Assembly (NCBI GenBank): GCA_022818135.1
Contig: JAFMSR010000017.1
Coordinates: forward strand, 12,476,561-12,540,560
From: Saxidomus purpurata
Taxonomy: Eukaryota > Mollusca > Bivalvia > Venerida > Veneridae
Length of the DNA: 64,000 nucleotides
Reading direction: 5' to 3'
The translations under genes and the position numbers were made by a program. The notes beneath the pieces are model-generated. The model saw only the letters and a program-made list of their open reading frames with translations, was not told the DNA's origin and searched no databases. Positions 23,319 through 36,119 of this stretch are shown here, piece by piece (the stretch's first letter is position 1; each line of letters opens with the position of its first letter).

Positions 23319-24494
23319 CTGTGAATTTACAAGTATGTTTTTTCCATATTTTATTGTTTATAACGCACTTAATATGTCACTTAAGTATTTCGAATTATCC
23401 ATACCTAATACATATGACAGTTACGAAAATTGTTTGAAAATGTACCACACTAGGCCAATTTAATAGTCTGATAAGATCATTAAACTTGTCAAGTTTGATT
23501 TAAAATACCACGGATAGTTTTGTTATCATGAACAGAAAACTTAAATTTTATTTTCTATACTGCGGATAAATTTATATGAATATAGGGAGAAAACAAACAC
23601 TCACACAGGAAATGCGCTGCGTTATCAGTTCTTCAGGTCATTGTTTATTGAATGAATCTGTAAATCATTTGAGTTATGCATCTCGGTATGCGTCACTGAC
23701 GGTAGAGTAAGTTAACTATAGATGCGCTATACGAATGCTGCAGTTTAACAATTTTTCTTTAAACGGGAACATTTCTTCTAAGAAGTTCGGCGTTGCTGTA
23801 TAAGACGGGTTTAAACCTAGTTTTTAGACCAATCAATTGTTACGAGTGACAGCGCGGTGAATGAAATTAATTATTTTGGTTGGAGGTATGGTAGCTCTCT
23901 ATCTGCAGAATACGCATAATTATATAAACTTTGAGATGTTTTTGCCGAGTTATTTCCAACGCGAAAACGTTTAATATTGAACATCTGCTCATGTTTTCAC
24001 CCAAAACGTGTTAGCGGGGTGGGGGGGGGGTCACTTTAAGGTTAGTTTTTGTCAATGGATCGAGATTCAACCAACTAATGAGTCATATTGGGATGAAACG
24101 TTAATCCTAACAAATAGCATAGAAAATTAAAAAGTTGGTTTATTGCGCATTTTTCACAAAATTGCATTTAAAGTAAAGTCCGGACATGAAGAATAATGAT
24201 AACGTCGCTTGATGCCAATGAGCGCATTTTGGCGCCATACATGGAATGTAAGGTCCGCGTAGACAAAGATTAACGTTGAAACAACCATAAAAACAGATAA
24301 TGATACCCATGATTAACATAATAAGATTGAAACTTTTGGATAATATATATCCTCAATTGTACCGGAAGCGCACGGCAATGGAGCGCAGACGAGAAGGCGA
24401 GTTCAAACGTTTAGACACTATTTACGCGGAGCAGAAGGTAATATCAGGGCTGAGTCTCTCTGTTTTAGATATCATCCGAAGGACCATAATCTAT

Positions 24495-24585
24495 GTTAGA
24501 GGAGGAGCGAGGGACTTGCGATCCCTGGATTACAAGTCCAGTGCGTTGCGTTAACCACTGCACCTATGATCTGCTAAAAACAGTC
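24495..24585 (-). repeat. tRNA-Thr-like sequence, damaged (unit A copy)
   Basis: The reverse complement has GGTGCAGTGGTTAACGCAAC, an anticodon stem-loop reading GGACTTGTAATCC (TGT anticodon position), then a truncated T-arm: seven bases of the B box present in the unit B copy are deleted. No acceptor stem closes. It is a SINE head or tRNA pseudogene. Confidence 0.55.
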
Positions 24586-25722
24586 GAATTCGGCAGTCTG
24601 AATACTATTATTTTTCTGATCACGTGATCGCTCTAAAATAGACTGCCCTATAAAGTGACATAAATACGGTTGGAACTACAAGTTGTACGAAATGACGGGT
24701 CTTGCTGAACACATTTCAGGTTGAAAATTACTTCTTGCATACCAGATCGGGATATCTCCAGTTTTTACCATAGCTGGCGCCCCGTCCTCGTGTGAGAAAA
24801 TGACGTCAGAACAAACAATGCCCAAATTAATCGAAGTATGATTATGGTTCCACTTAATAGCAACTTAATGCGGGCTACAGGTGCTGATTTAAAATTCAGC
24901 GCTTCTTGTGTAACTATTCGGCACAACGTCGTTAGATATTTCTTGTTTTCCAAAAGTAAGAGGCTTTATGACACTGTTTTAGCAACAGTAAATGGCTTTA
25001 TTGTTTTATTTTAGTTCTGGCTTTTAAGGAACAATAAAACATTTGGCTACAAAAAAGAAATTGTGTATGTTTTTCTAAGAAATTGTGTCTGGTTTATTTG
25101 TCACAAATAATGGCGACTCAGATATGTTTCAATTCAGTTTATTATCTAGCAAGAAGTGGATGTATTAACACGAAAAGGAAATTGTGACGACATCAACTTT
25201 TGTTTAAAGCCTTACTTTATTACAGTTTAAAACTCACTTCCCATGAAGTGCTAAGATGAGCTGTTGTGATCATCCCATGTCTGTTCTTCACCTGTTTATT
25301 TTCAACACTTTTTTCAGATGCTAAACTGGTTCCCTTCCAAGGCTGCATAAATCCTGGTGCAAAAACACGCTAGTCTTGGTCAGTGACCAGGTTCTACTTG
25401 TGTTTTCATTTAAACATTATCACCATGGATAGAACATGCTTTAACCAGGAATGTCTCCAATTAAATGTTGCCACTTCTATACTAGAACCCTGCGGAAAAA
25501 CGCATGGACAAATCATAGAATGAAAATGCACTTATAAAAATCATTATATGTATATATGTACATGCGATCGTAATGAGTTAGCTAGGCTTACTATAAAACT
25601 TTGTGTACGAAGTTAATGCAAAAATCCTCATAACAAATATACATTTGAAATAAAAAGTCAAGATTTTTACTAAAATAATTTGTTTACACTTGTGTGCCAA
25701 TTGTTTCTATTACTTTCTAACT

Positions 25723-25962
25723 TCAATTGGCGTTGATCACTTTCAGGCGGGTTTGTTTTACATATAGTTTCGTCATTAGAACCGTTTGTGTCATTGTCAT
25801 CTTCGTTTGTTTTTCTTTGCACAACGGGCTTGCTGGATTGATACTATTAAGAGTATCTGCTGTAGGAACATCTACGCCGTTTTCCAGAGATTTACCAGCT
25901 TCATGTAAAAGATGCTCATCGGTTGCTCTCCAATTTTCGCTATTTTGAACTGTTTCATGATC
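25723..25962 (-). CDS. candidate cytoplasmic-tail exon, unit B membrane protein
   Basis: Counterpart of 17547-17732 with an acceptor (TCATAATAG) at 25963 and a 79-codon open segment. It shares the NSENWRATDEHLLHEAGKSL block and NPASPLCK with unit A. The frame stays open longer than in A. As in A, the phase does not fit direct joining to the donor at 27695, so an unseen exon or a different frame is possible. Confidence 0.4.
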   Translation of the reverse strand, partial: DHETVQNSENWRATDEHLLHEAGKSLENGVDVPTADTLNSINPASPLCKEKQTKMTMTQTVLMTKLYVKQTRLKVINAN

Positions 25963-26507
25963 CTATTATGAAAATTAAAATAGTAAGTACATGTACTCAT
26001 ACAAATAACAGGTTCTTTAAAACTTTCTTTTGCATCACCAGGGAATGTTTTTAATATAATTGAAGTTTTTAAACGTTACAGAACATTGATTAAAAGAAGA
26101 AATATTATATTTACAAAACGCCAAGCGCTAAAACAATACATTGTTACATTGTTAAAGCATTATCTCATGATACTTTTGACAGATGCAGTCACAGTAACAA
26201 AAGTGGCATATACCAACATTTTCCAATATTGGTATACACATATTATAATTATCATGTCTGTTCATGTAATTTGCCATAAAAGTACCTCCACGGGCTACAT
26301 TGTGCTATTGCAATATACCTCTTTTAGCGCGTCTACTAGCCAGCTAGCCAGATATCCATAAAATATCGAAAATAATTAACTGATCCGAAGTAATTAAGCC
26401 AATTTGTCTAAAGCAATAACACCAAAACCTTTTAATCCGTTAATTTTCTGTCAATTTTTATCTTATTGAATATGATAAAAAAAAATATGTTCAACTTTAT
26501 TACAATT

Positions 26508-27070
26508 CTTCAATTTTCTCTCAACCTTTAGCCTATCTAAAGATCAAGTACTAAGACCAAATCAAATTTTCATTTTAATCCGAATTGTAACAGGCGTCTT
26601 TTGAGAAGGAAACTATAACATACTTTATTGAATGTGAACATATTGTGTTAAACTTTGAGTTTAACTAAAATAATAATAAATTATTTTTTTGCATTTCAAA
26701 AACGAGGTTTTCCAGTTTTCTAAAATCTATGTAATTTCCCAAAAATCTCACAGAAAGAAAGAGGCTGTAAATAGGTGGCACTTGTATATGAATAAGCATG
26801 CCTATTTTTATAATAGTAAAATTCACTTCCAATTATCTGCAACGTACATTTCTGACTGTTGACAACATGCAATAAAGTGAAAGTAGGACAAAAAGACCAC
26901 CCAGGTCAATCTAAGGAAATACAAAAACATTGTCATCTTTTTCTGCAGCACTATTTCAAACAGGCTATTGTAAAATTTTAGAAGCCAGTTTGAAACTGTT
27001 TCCCTGTTACACTAATTCCAGAAAAATCAATTTGGCATTAGTAATAAAAAAAATGTTTTCGGCTTATTTA
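26508..27070. repeat. dispersed repeat, copy 2 (insertion specific to unit B)
   Basis: Absent from the corresponding place in unit A (near 22290). A TTACAATTCT sequence flanks both sides (about 26499 and 27068), consistent with a target duplication of about 10 bp. The insert matches 6985-7530. No ORF. Confidence 0.72.
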
Positions 27071-27694
27071 CAATTCTAGGATTTTTTTAATTACGACAGC
27101 TGTTGTCTGTCTAAAAAATTATTTTATAGATATCATGTGACTAGGTCAGAGGTTATTATATGGCTATTTAACTGATAAATGTACCTTGTGTTTGCGTCTT
27201 TGTCTTCTCAGTATTACGCATGCCCTAAAATATACGTGGAGTTATAACAATAAAATACTTTTTTGTCTTTTGAAATGGAATATAATACGAATGATATTTT
27301 CAACGATATACTGATTTCGTATCATAAAACACAAAACACAAATATATTCTATACTTATGTATAAAGGGCCGTGGAAACACAGACAAATGGGACATTCAGA
27401 GGCGTATATAGACTGATTAATAGATATCATAATACTCAAATATTGACACCCAAAGGCAATTTATATTTATGACACAATGTTACTTTGCAAAACAAAAGAT
27501 AAAAAGGTAAACATATATATCTATAGAACAATTTATTTTGAGCCTTTGTAACGTCACCTTTAAATTATAAATAGCATGTACATGTACGTTCTAGTAACTG
27601 ATACTATTCCGGGAAATTCAATCATGTATATCTTTAACGAGTGGCGATGCAATGTTTGATAAAATAACTGTATACATGTAAGCTATATACTTAC

Positions 27695-28075
27695 ATTATT
27701 ATCACGACAACTATGAGCACTGTAACGGTGATATAAATGATAATCAATGTTGATTCCCGTTTATCTTCACTAGGTGGTTGATCTGTTGTATAACCTGTCG
27801 TTGAAACTGAACTGTTTGTTGTTCGATTACGTGTAGTGTTTACTGTTGTGGAAGACACCGGAAAACAGAGAGCTCCTACTTCTGGGTCTTCTGGTCTACA
27901 TCTTCGTGCGATTCTGCATATTTCCGTCAGGCAAACCTGCCGGCTAAGCGCATGCTCACGGAATTGACTGAAATTCAACATAGGTGGTGGACAAGGCGCG
28001 CATTCTATGAAGTCCAGGGTTGTCCCCTGAGACCAGCACGAACATGAGTTCATCATTTTATTTAATCCGTCTGTA
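27695..28075 (-). CDS. cysteine-rich single-pass membrane protein exon (unit B)
   Basis: Paralog of 22884-23318 with the same TTCACAG acceptor and GTAAGTAT donor. The ectodomain is nearly identical (FIECAPCPPPML, LSRQVCLTEICRIARRC, LCFPVSSTTV). It gains a cysteine through the insertion NSCSCWSQG, and its Ser/Thr stalk is about 20 residues shorter. The hydrophobic helix is retained but diverged (LIIIYITVTVLIVVVIIM). Conservation in the cysteine part with loose change in stalk and helix is what a surviving protein pair would show. Function is unknown. Confidence 0.66.
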
Positions 28076-29159
28076 CTGTGAATTAGCTAGTATGTTTTTT
28101 TTTCCATTTTTGTTGTTTATAACGCACTTAATATGTCACTTAAGTCTTTCTCTTATACATACATACAAGTATGACAGTATCAGTTACGAAAATTATTTGA
28201 AAATGTAACACACGCGAAACAATACACGTGACCAATTTAATAATCTGATAAGATCATTACGCTGGCCAAGTTTGTTTCACAATATTACGAATATATTTGC
28301 TATCATCAATTCAAAACTTTCATATTAACTTTTATACGGGACGTTATCATATGTGAATAAATTTACATGAAGCAAGTGAGAAAACAAACACACACACGCA
28401 TGCGTTATCAGTTCTTCAAGTCATTGTCATAGCTGCTTTGTTTACTGAATGTAAATCATTTGCCTTATGCCACTGACGGTAGACTAAGTTAACTATAAAT
28501 GCACTATATACGGATGTTCCAGTGTAACCTTTTTTCTTTAAACGGGAACATGTGGCAAACTATTAGTTCTTCTAAGAAGTTCGGCGTTGCTGTATAAGAC
28601 GGGTTTAAACCTAATATTTAGACCAATCAAATGTTACGAGTGACAGCGGGTGAATGAAATAAATTATTTTGGTTGGAGGTATGGTAGCTGTCTATCTGCA
28701 GAATACGCATATTTAAAATTTGAGACGATTTCCAACGCGAAACGTTTAATACTGAACATTTGCCCATGTTTTCAACCAAATTAATTAGCGGGGGGCACTT
28801 CAAGGTATGTTTTTGTCAATGGATCGAGATTCAACCAACTAATGAGTCACATTGGGATGAAACATAGATCCTAACAAATACTAGCATAGATTTTTTTTTA
28901 AGTTGGGTAATGGCGCCATACATTGAATGTAAGGTCCGCGTAGACAAAGATTAACGTTGAAACAACCATAAAAACAGATGATACCCATAATTAACATAAT
29001 TGTATTGAAGCTTTGGGTAATATATATCCTCAATTGTACCAGAAGAAGACGACAATGAAGCGCAGACGAGAAGGCCTGTTGAAACGTTTGGAGAATTTGA
29101 GAAAACACTATTTACGCGGAGCAGAAGGTAATATCAGGGCTGACGGTTTTAGATATCAT

Positions 29160-29275
29160 CCGAAGGACCATAAGCTATGTTAGAGGAGGAGCGAGGGATC
29201 GAACCTGCGATCCCTGGATTACAAGTCCAGTGCGTTGCGTTAACCACTGCACCTATGATCTGCTAAAAACAGTCT
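29160..29275 (-). repeat. tRNA-Thr-like sequence (unit B copy)
   Basis: The reverse complement carries an intact anticodon loop (ACTTGTAAT) and a B box GGTTCGATCCC, with the A-box-like GTGCAGTGGTTAACGC. The two flanks do not pair as an acceptor stem, so I treat it as a tRNA-derived repeat rather than a working tRNA gene. Confidence 0.55.
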
Positions 29276-30523
29276 AATTCGGCCGTCTGAATGCTATCAT
29301 TATTCTGATCACGTGATCGCTCTAAAATAGACTGTCCTACAAAGTGACTTAAAAACGGTTGAAAGGACAAGCTGTACGAGTTGACAGGTCTTGCTGAACA
29401 CATTTCAGGTTGAAAATTATTTCTTGCATACCAGATCGGGATATCTCCAGTTTTTACCAATGCTGGCACCTCTGTCCTCGTGTGAAAAAATGACGTCAGA
29501 ACAAACAATGCGTAAATTTATCGAAGTATGATAATGGTTCCACTTAATAGCAACTTAATGCGGGCTACAGGTGCTGATTTAAAATTCGGCGCTTCTTGTG
29601 AAACTATTCGGCACAACGTCGTTAGATATTTCTTGTTTCCAAAAGTAAGAGGCTTTATGACACTGTTTTAGCAACAGTAAATTGCTTTATTGTTTAATTT
29701 CAGTTCTGACTTTTAAGGAACAATTAAACATTTTACTACGAAATAGAAATGGTGTATGGTTTATTTAAGAAATTGTGTCTGGTTTATTTGTCACAAATAA
29801 TGGCGACTCAAACATGTTTCAATTTAGTTCATTATCCAGCAAGAAGTGGATGTATTAACACGAAAAGGAAATTGTGACGACATCAACGTTTGTTTAAAGC
29901 CCTACTTTATTACAGTTTAAAACTCACTCCCCATGAAGTTGTAAGATGAGCTGATGTGATCAATTCATGTCTGTTCATCACCTGTTCATTTTCAACACTT
30001 TCTTCAGATGCTAATTTAAAACTGGTTCCCTTCCAAGGCTGGGTGCAAAAACACGCTATTCTTGGTCAGTGACCAGGTTCTACTTTTGTTTTCAATTAAA
30101 CATTATGACCATGGATGGAACATGCTTTAACCAGAACTGTCTCAAAATTGAATATTGCCACTTCTATACTAGAACCCTGCGGAAAAAATTCATGGACAAA
30201 TCATAGAAGAACCATTGTTGATATATTGTACAATTAGGACCAACTACCAGGTTTTAACCGTGTTATAGATATGTTTCTAATGTGTATAAACCACATCTAA
30301 AACTTGGTCATTGAGCATGATTGTCAGTGTTTCAACCATTGTTCTATTATGGTTTTTCCATGCGTTTTATGCATGACATAGGTCTAATATTTCTACAGTT
30401 ATTGAACCGAATAGATCTAGCTTTAACCTTTGACCAAGTGGCCTTAATATCAAAATAGGTCACAAACTGGTTAAGACCAACATTGCCCATGAAATCTGAG
30501 AGACAGAATCCTATACCGAAGGG

Positions 30524-30720
30524 GAGCGGTAGTGTAGAGGTTAAGGTTTCTGCCGTTTATCCCGGAGTTTGCGGGTTCGAGTCCCACTAGGGTCACGACC
30601 GTACCTTCTCATATGATACCAGTACTGGTTTTTCAAGGAAGCGGACTCGAGAGTGACTCGATAAGCTTCAAACTTTCTTGACAATCGAGCTTTTATAAAT
30701 TTATATGAACTATAAACTAA
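30524..30720 (+). repeat. tRNA-derived SINE with pol III A and B boxes
   Basis: GGTAGTGTAGAGGTTAAGG forms the A box and GGGTTCGAGTCCCAC the B box about 40 bp further on. A non-tRNA body follows with GGAAGCGGACTCGAGAGTGA and a CAATCGAGC tail. The body is shared with 3350-3498. Confidence 0.75.
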
Positions 30721-30734
30721 ATGTATTTCCAGTT

Positions 30735-31600
30735 ATTAAATATGATAGGGGTTAACCTTGTTATACCACAGTCGTAGAGAACCTATAGTGCTATATGCTC
30801 TGGGATACGCAGTTTCAGAAATCAAGACTTTAAAAGTTTTTCTCCTATAACTGTTTAATTATGCATACAAGCGACCTCAGGAAACTGTCAAATTTGATCC
30901 CAGGAGATAAACTTGGCAGAGGCCCACTTGACAATGCTACATACAAAATATCTAAGCCCTTGACATTATGGTTTTGTAAACTTTTTTTTGCAGTTTTTCC
31001 TATACAAATCTTTACGAAAAGTGATGACCCCTTGTTGTGGTCAGTTTTGACCCCAGGGGAATGATTTAAATAGTCGTGGTAGAGATCCACTAGAAAATGC
31101 TACACAAAAATATCTAAGCTCTAGGTCTAGTGTTTTTTAAAAAGTTTTTCCTAAATAAGTCTATGCATAAACAAGTGATTCCCAGGGCGGGATCAATTTC
31201 AATCCGGAGGTCATTATTTGGACACTCTTGATAGAGGTCTTCTTGACAATGCTACATTTAAAATATTTAAGCTCTGTGCCTTGATGTTTCAAAGAGGAAG
31301 ATTATGAGTTTTTTCCTATTAGAATCTATGTAAAACCAAGTGCCCCCCCCGCCCCCCACCCTCCCCCAGGGCGGAGTCAGTTCTGAACAATTTTTGTAGA
31401 GGTCCACGAGATATTGCAATTTCAAAATATATCAAATCCTGGCCTTCTGGTTGAACCTACTTCATTTGAAGAATCTTTCTTGCGGGTTACTTTGTATATT
31501 TATGTGAAGTTTTGTTGAAATCGATAAGTAGTTTTTCACGAGTAGGTTTGAACAGACGACGGACACTGGTCTCTAGACGGTGACAGATCATGAGCATAAG
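30735..31600 (+). repeat. tandem array related to the 180-bp repeat
   Basis: Four to five diverged units carry ACAATGCTACAT, ATATCTAAGC, a TTTTTCCTATA block and a TGGTCAGTTTTGACCCCAGG-type block. The array ends in GAACAGACGACGGACAC near 31550, the same terminal motif as the array ending near 18956. It directly precedes long-inverted-repeat element 2. Confidence 0.75.
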
Positions 31601-33487
31601 TGCATAGGTGAGAGCACACCGACTCATACAAAGGTAAAAAGCTATATAATAGGGTGACAATCAGTCAAAATGGCTCTATTTTTTAAGTAACCTGGACCCC
31701 CCTTATAGCAAGCTGAGTCATATATCAAAATGTTCGTAATAGATTGTAGTTTATGAAACTGCCGGCATAAATTGGCATAAATGGTGGCGTTCCGAAAAAT
31801 CCAAGATGGCGTCCAAGATGGCCGCCAAAACTGAAAAATCCAGTTTTTGTAGTACTGTTGGTCCAGATTTTTTTTAAAGATTGTGTTTTGGTTTTAAACA
31901 TTGAAATGTATAAATACACACTAAATATACGATTTTATGATGTTTTTTTCACGAATTTAGGGAAATTTATGAAAAAATTGACAATTTTACCCGTAAGAGT
32001 GATCAATTTTTCGGTTTTGAGAGGTATTTTTTTAACAGTAGTTCATTTTTTTACCAATTTGATACACCTATGTGGCAAGAAATAAAATATGACTTATAGC
32101 TTATCAAAAAAGTTATATTACAGCAGTAAAAAGAGAACAAAATTTGAATGCACATGCATTTAAAAGTGGGTGGGGTAATTTCACATGTATTTTCGCTCTG
32201 TGTATTCATTGTTTATTTGAACATTTTATTTATTTTACCTTCGATATTTTGTACTTCAAATGGATAGTTTCCAGCTTATATGTACTACTTAGCAAATTTT
32301 AATATGCAGATCATTTAGTAGAATCCAAGATGGCTTCCAAAATGGCCGCCATTTAGACTTAAATATAGTCAAATTTAAGGGTACTGGGCACTTGGAGTGT
32401 ACTTTTCTTATATTGATATATTCTTTACCAGCTTATATGCACAACTGTTTTTAAGAAGACACATTCATTCATTTGACTTCATATATGACTAATACTTTTG
32501 ACTGAAAACTACAGTTTTTAACAACACGGTTGGGTTTTGGAAAGCAAACACCGTTATAACCTTGTTACATAAAGAATAGCTGAGCAGTCGAAACAGTGAA
32601 AACTGTTACTTATTTCAGCTACATTTTTCATACTGTTTCATCATATGTTTTAGCAACATTTTTCGATTGCTTTATAAAATGTGGAAATGAATAAAAATGT
32701 AGATAAGCCAAATTTGATGAGTAACATTTAGGAACAGAAATTTATGAAAAAAATTGACAATTTTACCCTTTAAAGTGGACAATTTTCGGTGTTGGAATGA
32801 TATTTTTTGTAACAGCAGTTCATTTTTTTACCAATTTGATACATTTATGTGACAAAGAAATAAAATTTGGCGCATAGCTACTCAAAATAGTTATATAACA
32901 GCAGAAAGAAAAATAAAAAAAAATAGTTGCACAAGCATTTAAAAGTGGGTGGGGTAATTTCACACGCATTTTCTCCAACTGCATTATCCTCTTCAACAAA
33001 ATGCACAGAAAAGCTTTGAGACTAAAACAGTTATTATCTTAAAGTAGTAAGCTTAGTCTGAGATAAAACTCAAATACACGAGTTACCTGATATTACACGT
33101 GTTTTCCACTTCCATAGTAAACGGTATGTGTATAACTTCGTTGGTTGCTTATTCGTTACAGACACAAAGGCTCATTAACATAATGCATCACATTATCAAC
33201 ATGTAGAACTCATCACATAATCAAATAGTATGTAACAAATAACCCAAGGTAGCAATGTATTGAAAATTTCAGCTAACTGTTAGTTACAGCAAAACTCATT
33301 CAGAGACTTAAAATCTGCAACAGCGGCATTATGATCTGTTCTTTTGTACAGTAAAAACATATTCATTTAATTCAGTAAATTATATTAAAATGCAAACGGA
33401 AAACTGCAAGGAAATGTAAGACATAAGTCTAGCAGTCTTCGATTCCAGTAAAAGCTAACATCGTAAACACTTTTTAACTAGTACCTG

Positions 33488-35860
33488 TGTTTTCATACAG
33501 CCTTTACACACACAGACTTGTGTACAAGGTTGTTGATTTCTTGTGCAGATGCATTCATCACAGCACAGCAAAGACGAACCAGGTTACTTTAAAGTTCTAG
33601 TACTGCGGCAGGTTGTGACATTATCTTTATGATAAAGCCAAATGTATCTTCGTCAACCACATAACAAAAATCGAATGGGTTAGTCAGGGACAGTTTTGTT
33701 TTTGTCAAATTTCTCAAAATTACTAAGTGATAAGTATAACGAAGTAAATTCAACATAAAACTGTCATCAGTTGGAGGAAGCTTTTTTGGTTTAACCCGTT
33801 TCTCTTCAAGAACAATACTTCTATGCAAAGAATTTAGGGAATCACAGTTTCCAGACCCATAAAGTCACTCACCAAGATCAGTGGCAGCAGACCTAGACAC
33901 AGAAGACAAACAGGGATCACAGTCAAAGCCGGATAGTTCACAAAGTTTGTCTGCATATTTCAAAAGTACCTGGACTGCTTTCTTTTTACCTACTAGTATG
34001 CAATACATGGATGAAATATTTAACATACCTTGTAAGATCATCTCTAGCTGGGCAGGCAACAAATTTGCAACTTTCATAATGAGTTAGTATATACGTGTAC
34101 ATGTGCAGTATGTATAGATTTTCGACCAGTTTTGAGAAAGAGTGTGTCAATACCAAGACTATTGTAGTAATGAACCAACAGAACCAAACAATCTCTGTCC
34201 GGACTAACAGCAACGGTTTTCTTGATCCCACATAGAAGGCTATTATGCCAATTGCATAATTATTCTACAATTAGCTTCTTCCTAACTGAACTATATTTCG
34301 TAATTAAAAAGAAACAGCATTACAGCGAATATAAAGGGTTTTTCAACCATACCACCGAAGACGAAAATGATTTATTCCCTCTCAAGTAGACCCTTGCAAT
34401 TTTCAATTTTGCTTTTACTACTGACCAAGACTCTCACCAAGTCTGGTATCAACATGTTAATTTTCATATATTACAGCAGTGGCAGTGGAAGCAATATTAC
34501 CACGTTTCTGGCGTGTCTTGAGTTTTAAACTATTTGTAAAATACTAGTCAAAGATAACATGTACTTATGTACTTTGAACACTGTTTTTTATAACGTAATT
34601 CCAGAATCCAGCAGTCATCTGTACGTACGTTTTTGATCATAAGAAGGTTGCAACATATAAATAACTGCCATAGCATCATACACAACACAGTCAGGGTCAG
34701 ACATACTTTAGAGAGTAAAAATCATGATTTACAATTTTCTCCGTACATATATCTGAAAACAAACCTAGTGGAATGGGTGCATTTTCGAAGGAAAGTAAAC
34801 GTTCGAAAGGAACCTCTTTGAAGGCATTAATAGCAAATAATTTCACATACATTTCTTCATCATTTAAACTGACCACCTTTGAATTTACATCAACAACACG
34901 GTTTGAACTTTTGATTGTTTTCAGTCAGTTTTGCCATTGGTAGGTCAAAAATTCTTTTGAAGGTTTGTTGTTTTCAAACGGAATCAGTCGCTCATTTAAA
35001 AGTTATACACACCTGCGAAATTTACATTTTAGTTGCGAAGTTAAGCAGTTTTGTCTAAAAAGGGGTCTAAACATTCTCATCAAACATCTCAAGCACTTTA
35101 TGTTCTGCCTTCATGTATGTTTTTTACGAAAAGACGTAAAAGTGCGATGTTTGTTGTACAAACATTGAGGCCAGTATCAAAACTACAAGAGTATGAAGAA
35201 GAATCTTTTTTATCAGAGGTCGAGACAGAAACCAGCGTTCCAACGCACTGTCAGTATGTGTGATACCAATCATTTAGGTGACTTTATAGCTTCGTTTTCA
35301 GGTACTTCTAATATATAGTCAAACCAAACACCATTGAATTGAACCCTGCGTCAGTTTAGTAACGATGGAATATTTCTCAAATACATCTACTTATTCATTG
35401 GGGAGTTGATTAATTTGAAGGACAAGGTATGGCATGAATCTTGAGTACACTGTTCGATTTGCAGCAAACAAGAAACATCCCACAATCCATGCCTTGATGG
35501 CACAAGGTACAGTGTGAGAGGAAGAGAACTCCTGTTAGTAGTCGTCCCAAAATCTAAACAAATTAGAGGTAGATCTTCATGCAGATCTGAGTTCAGCAAT
35601 GATAGGGAGAAAATAACTTTTAATTTCTTCTACCATTTCTTGCACAACTTCCTGCTAAACCTCAGAGGTGAGATTCATAGCTTCTGAAACTGAAAAAGAG
35701 CCTGTGATTGATCCAAACACCAGAATCCATCATGAAGTCTTTCAAGCCAGCATCACCATACAAATGACCAATGCAAGCAAAAACTGACATCATAAACTGG
35801 ATATCTCCTGTGAGAAAAAAAACTCCTTCAAATTCAGTATGTCAGGCCCATACAATTTCA
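33488..35860 (-). pseudogene. degraded CXC cysteine-rich protein of the long-inverted-repeat element
   Basis: Minus-strand fragments appear in consistent order. At about 35830-35740 lies DIQFMMSVFACIGHLYGDAG; near 34150, LFLKTGRKS; at 34060-33900, LLPAQLEMILQ, then GKKKAVQVLLKYADKLCELS. At 33789-33600 is KLPPTDDSFMLNLLRYTYH, ending with PAAVLEL. In a shifted frame at 33573-33490 is the cysteine cluster CDECICTRNQQPCTQVCVCK. I recall this motif order from widespread uncharacterised invertebrate proteins with a terminal Tesmin/TSO1-like CXC cluster, many of them repeat-associated. Frameshifts, a stop before the cluster and a lost segment before GKKKA show this copy is dead. Whether the family is a transposase or an accessory protein is not known to me. 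Confidence 0.62.
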
Positions 35861-36119
35861 AGGGCTTTGGTTAATAACCCTATGTCAGATACAATTGGGC
35901 AGGCAGACTGACCTTTGCATTCATTTGCTCTTAGTGCACTTTCAAAATATTTTGTTACGCTTACTGACTTTTGAAATACATGTAGGTTAAATGGTGTTTG
36001 TATCATATACTAAGTTCGGTTTGGTTTTTAAGTTTACTGCCCGTTTTTCAACAGTATTTCAGTCATAAGCAGGCGGGCAATTTACCTAACCATCGTTCCT
36101 TGGATGGACCAAAATGAGA

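Larger units (their letters stand above)
16709..25517. repeat. tandem segmental duplication, unit A
   Basis: Unit A begins GAATGAAAATGCA and aligns colinearly with unit B (25518-30208). Matches continue through the tail exon, the ectodomain exon, a tRNA-like sequence and the closing segment with GGTCAGTGACCAGGTTCTAC. A carries two extra blocks absent from B: about 16930-17495 and about 18040-22068 (the long-inverted-repeat element plus its 180-bp array). B carries one block absent from A (26508-27070). Many substitutions show the duplication is not very recent. Confidence 0.88.
25518..30208. repeat. tandem segmental duplication, unit B
   Basis: Second copy of the unit starting at 16709, in direct orientation. 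It abuts unit A and ends with the same CATGGACAAATCATAGAA that ends unit A near 25517. Being shorter (about 4.7 kb), it shows the unit without the 4-kb insertion, and so defines the insertion boundaries in A. Confidence 0.88.

Noticed and set aside
24300..24554. Plus-strand frame with MERRREGEFKRLDTIY followed by a GT
   Set aside because: The unit B copy is altered by indels and shifts frame, so coding conservation is not supported. It ends in the tRNA-like repeat.
29160..29275. Functional tRNA-Thr gene
   Set aside because: The acceptor stem does not pair and the unit A copy lost part of the B box; a tRNA-derived repeat explains both.
31725..31919. Mirrored 64-residue frames at 31725-31919 (minus) and 37733-37927 (plus)
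   Set aside because: They are the same segment of the two inverted arms of element 2. Identity reflects arm homology, and they overlap the CAAGATGGC boxes.
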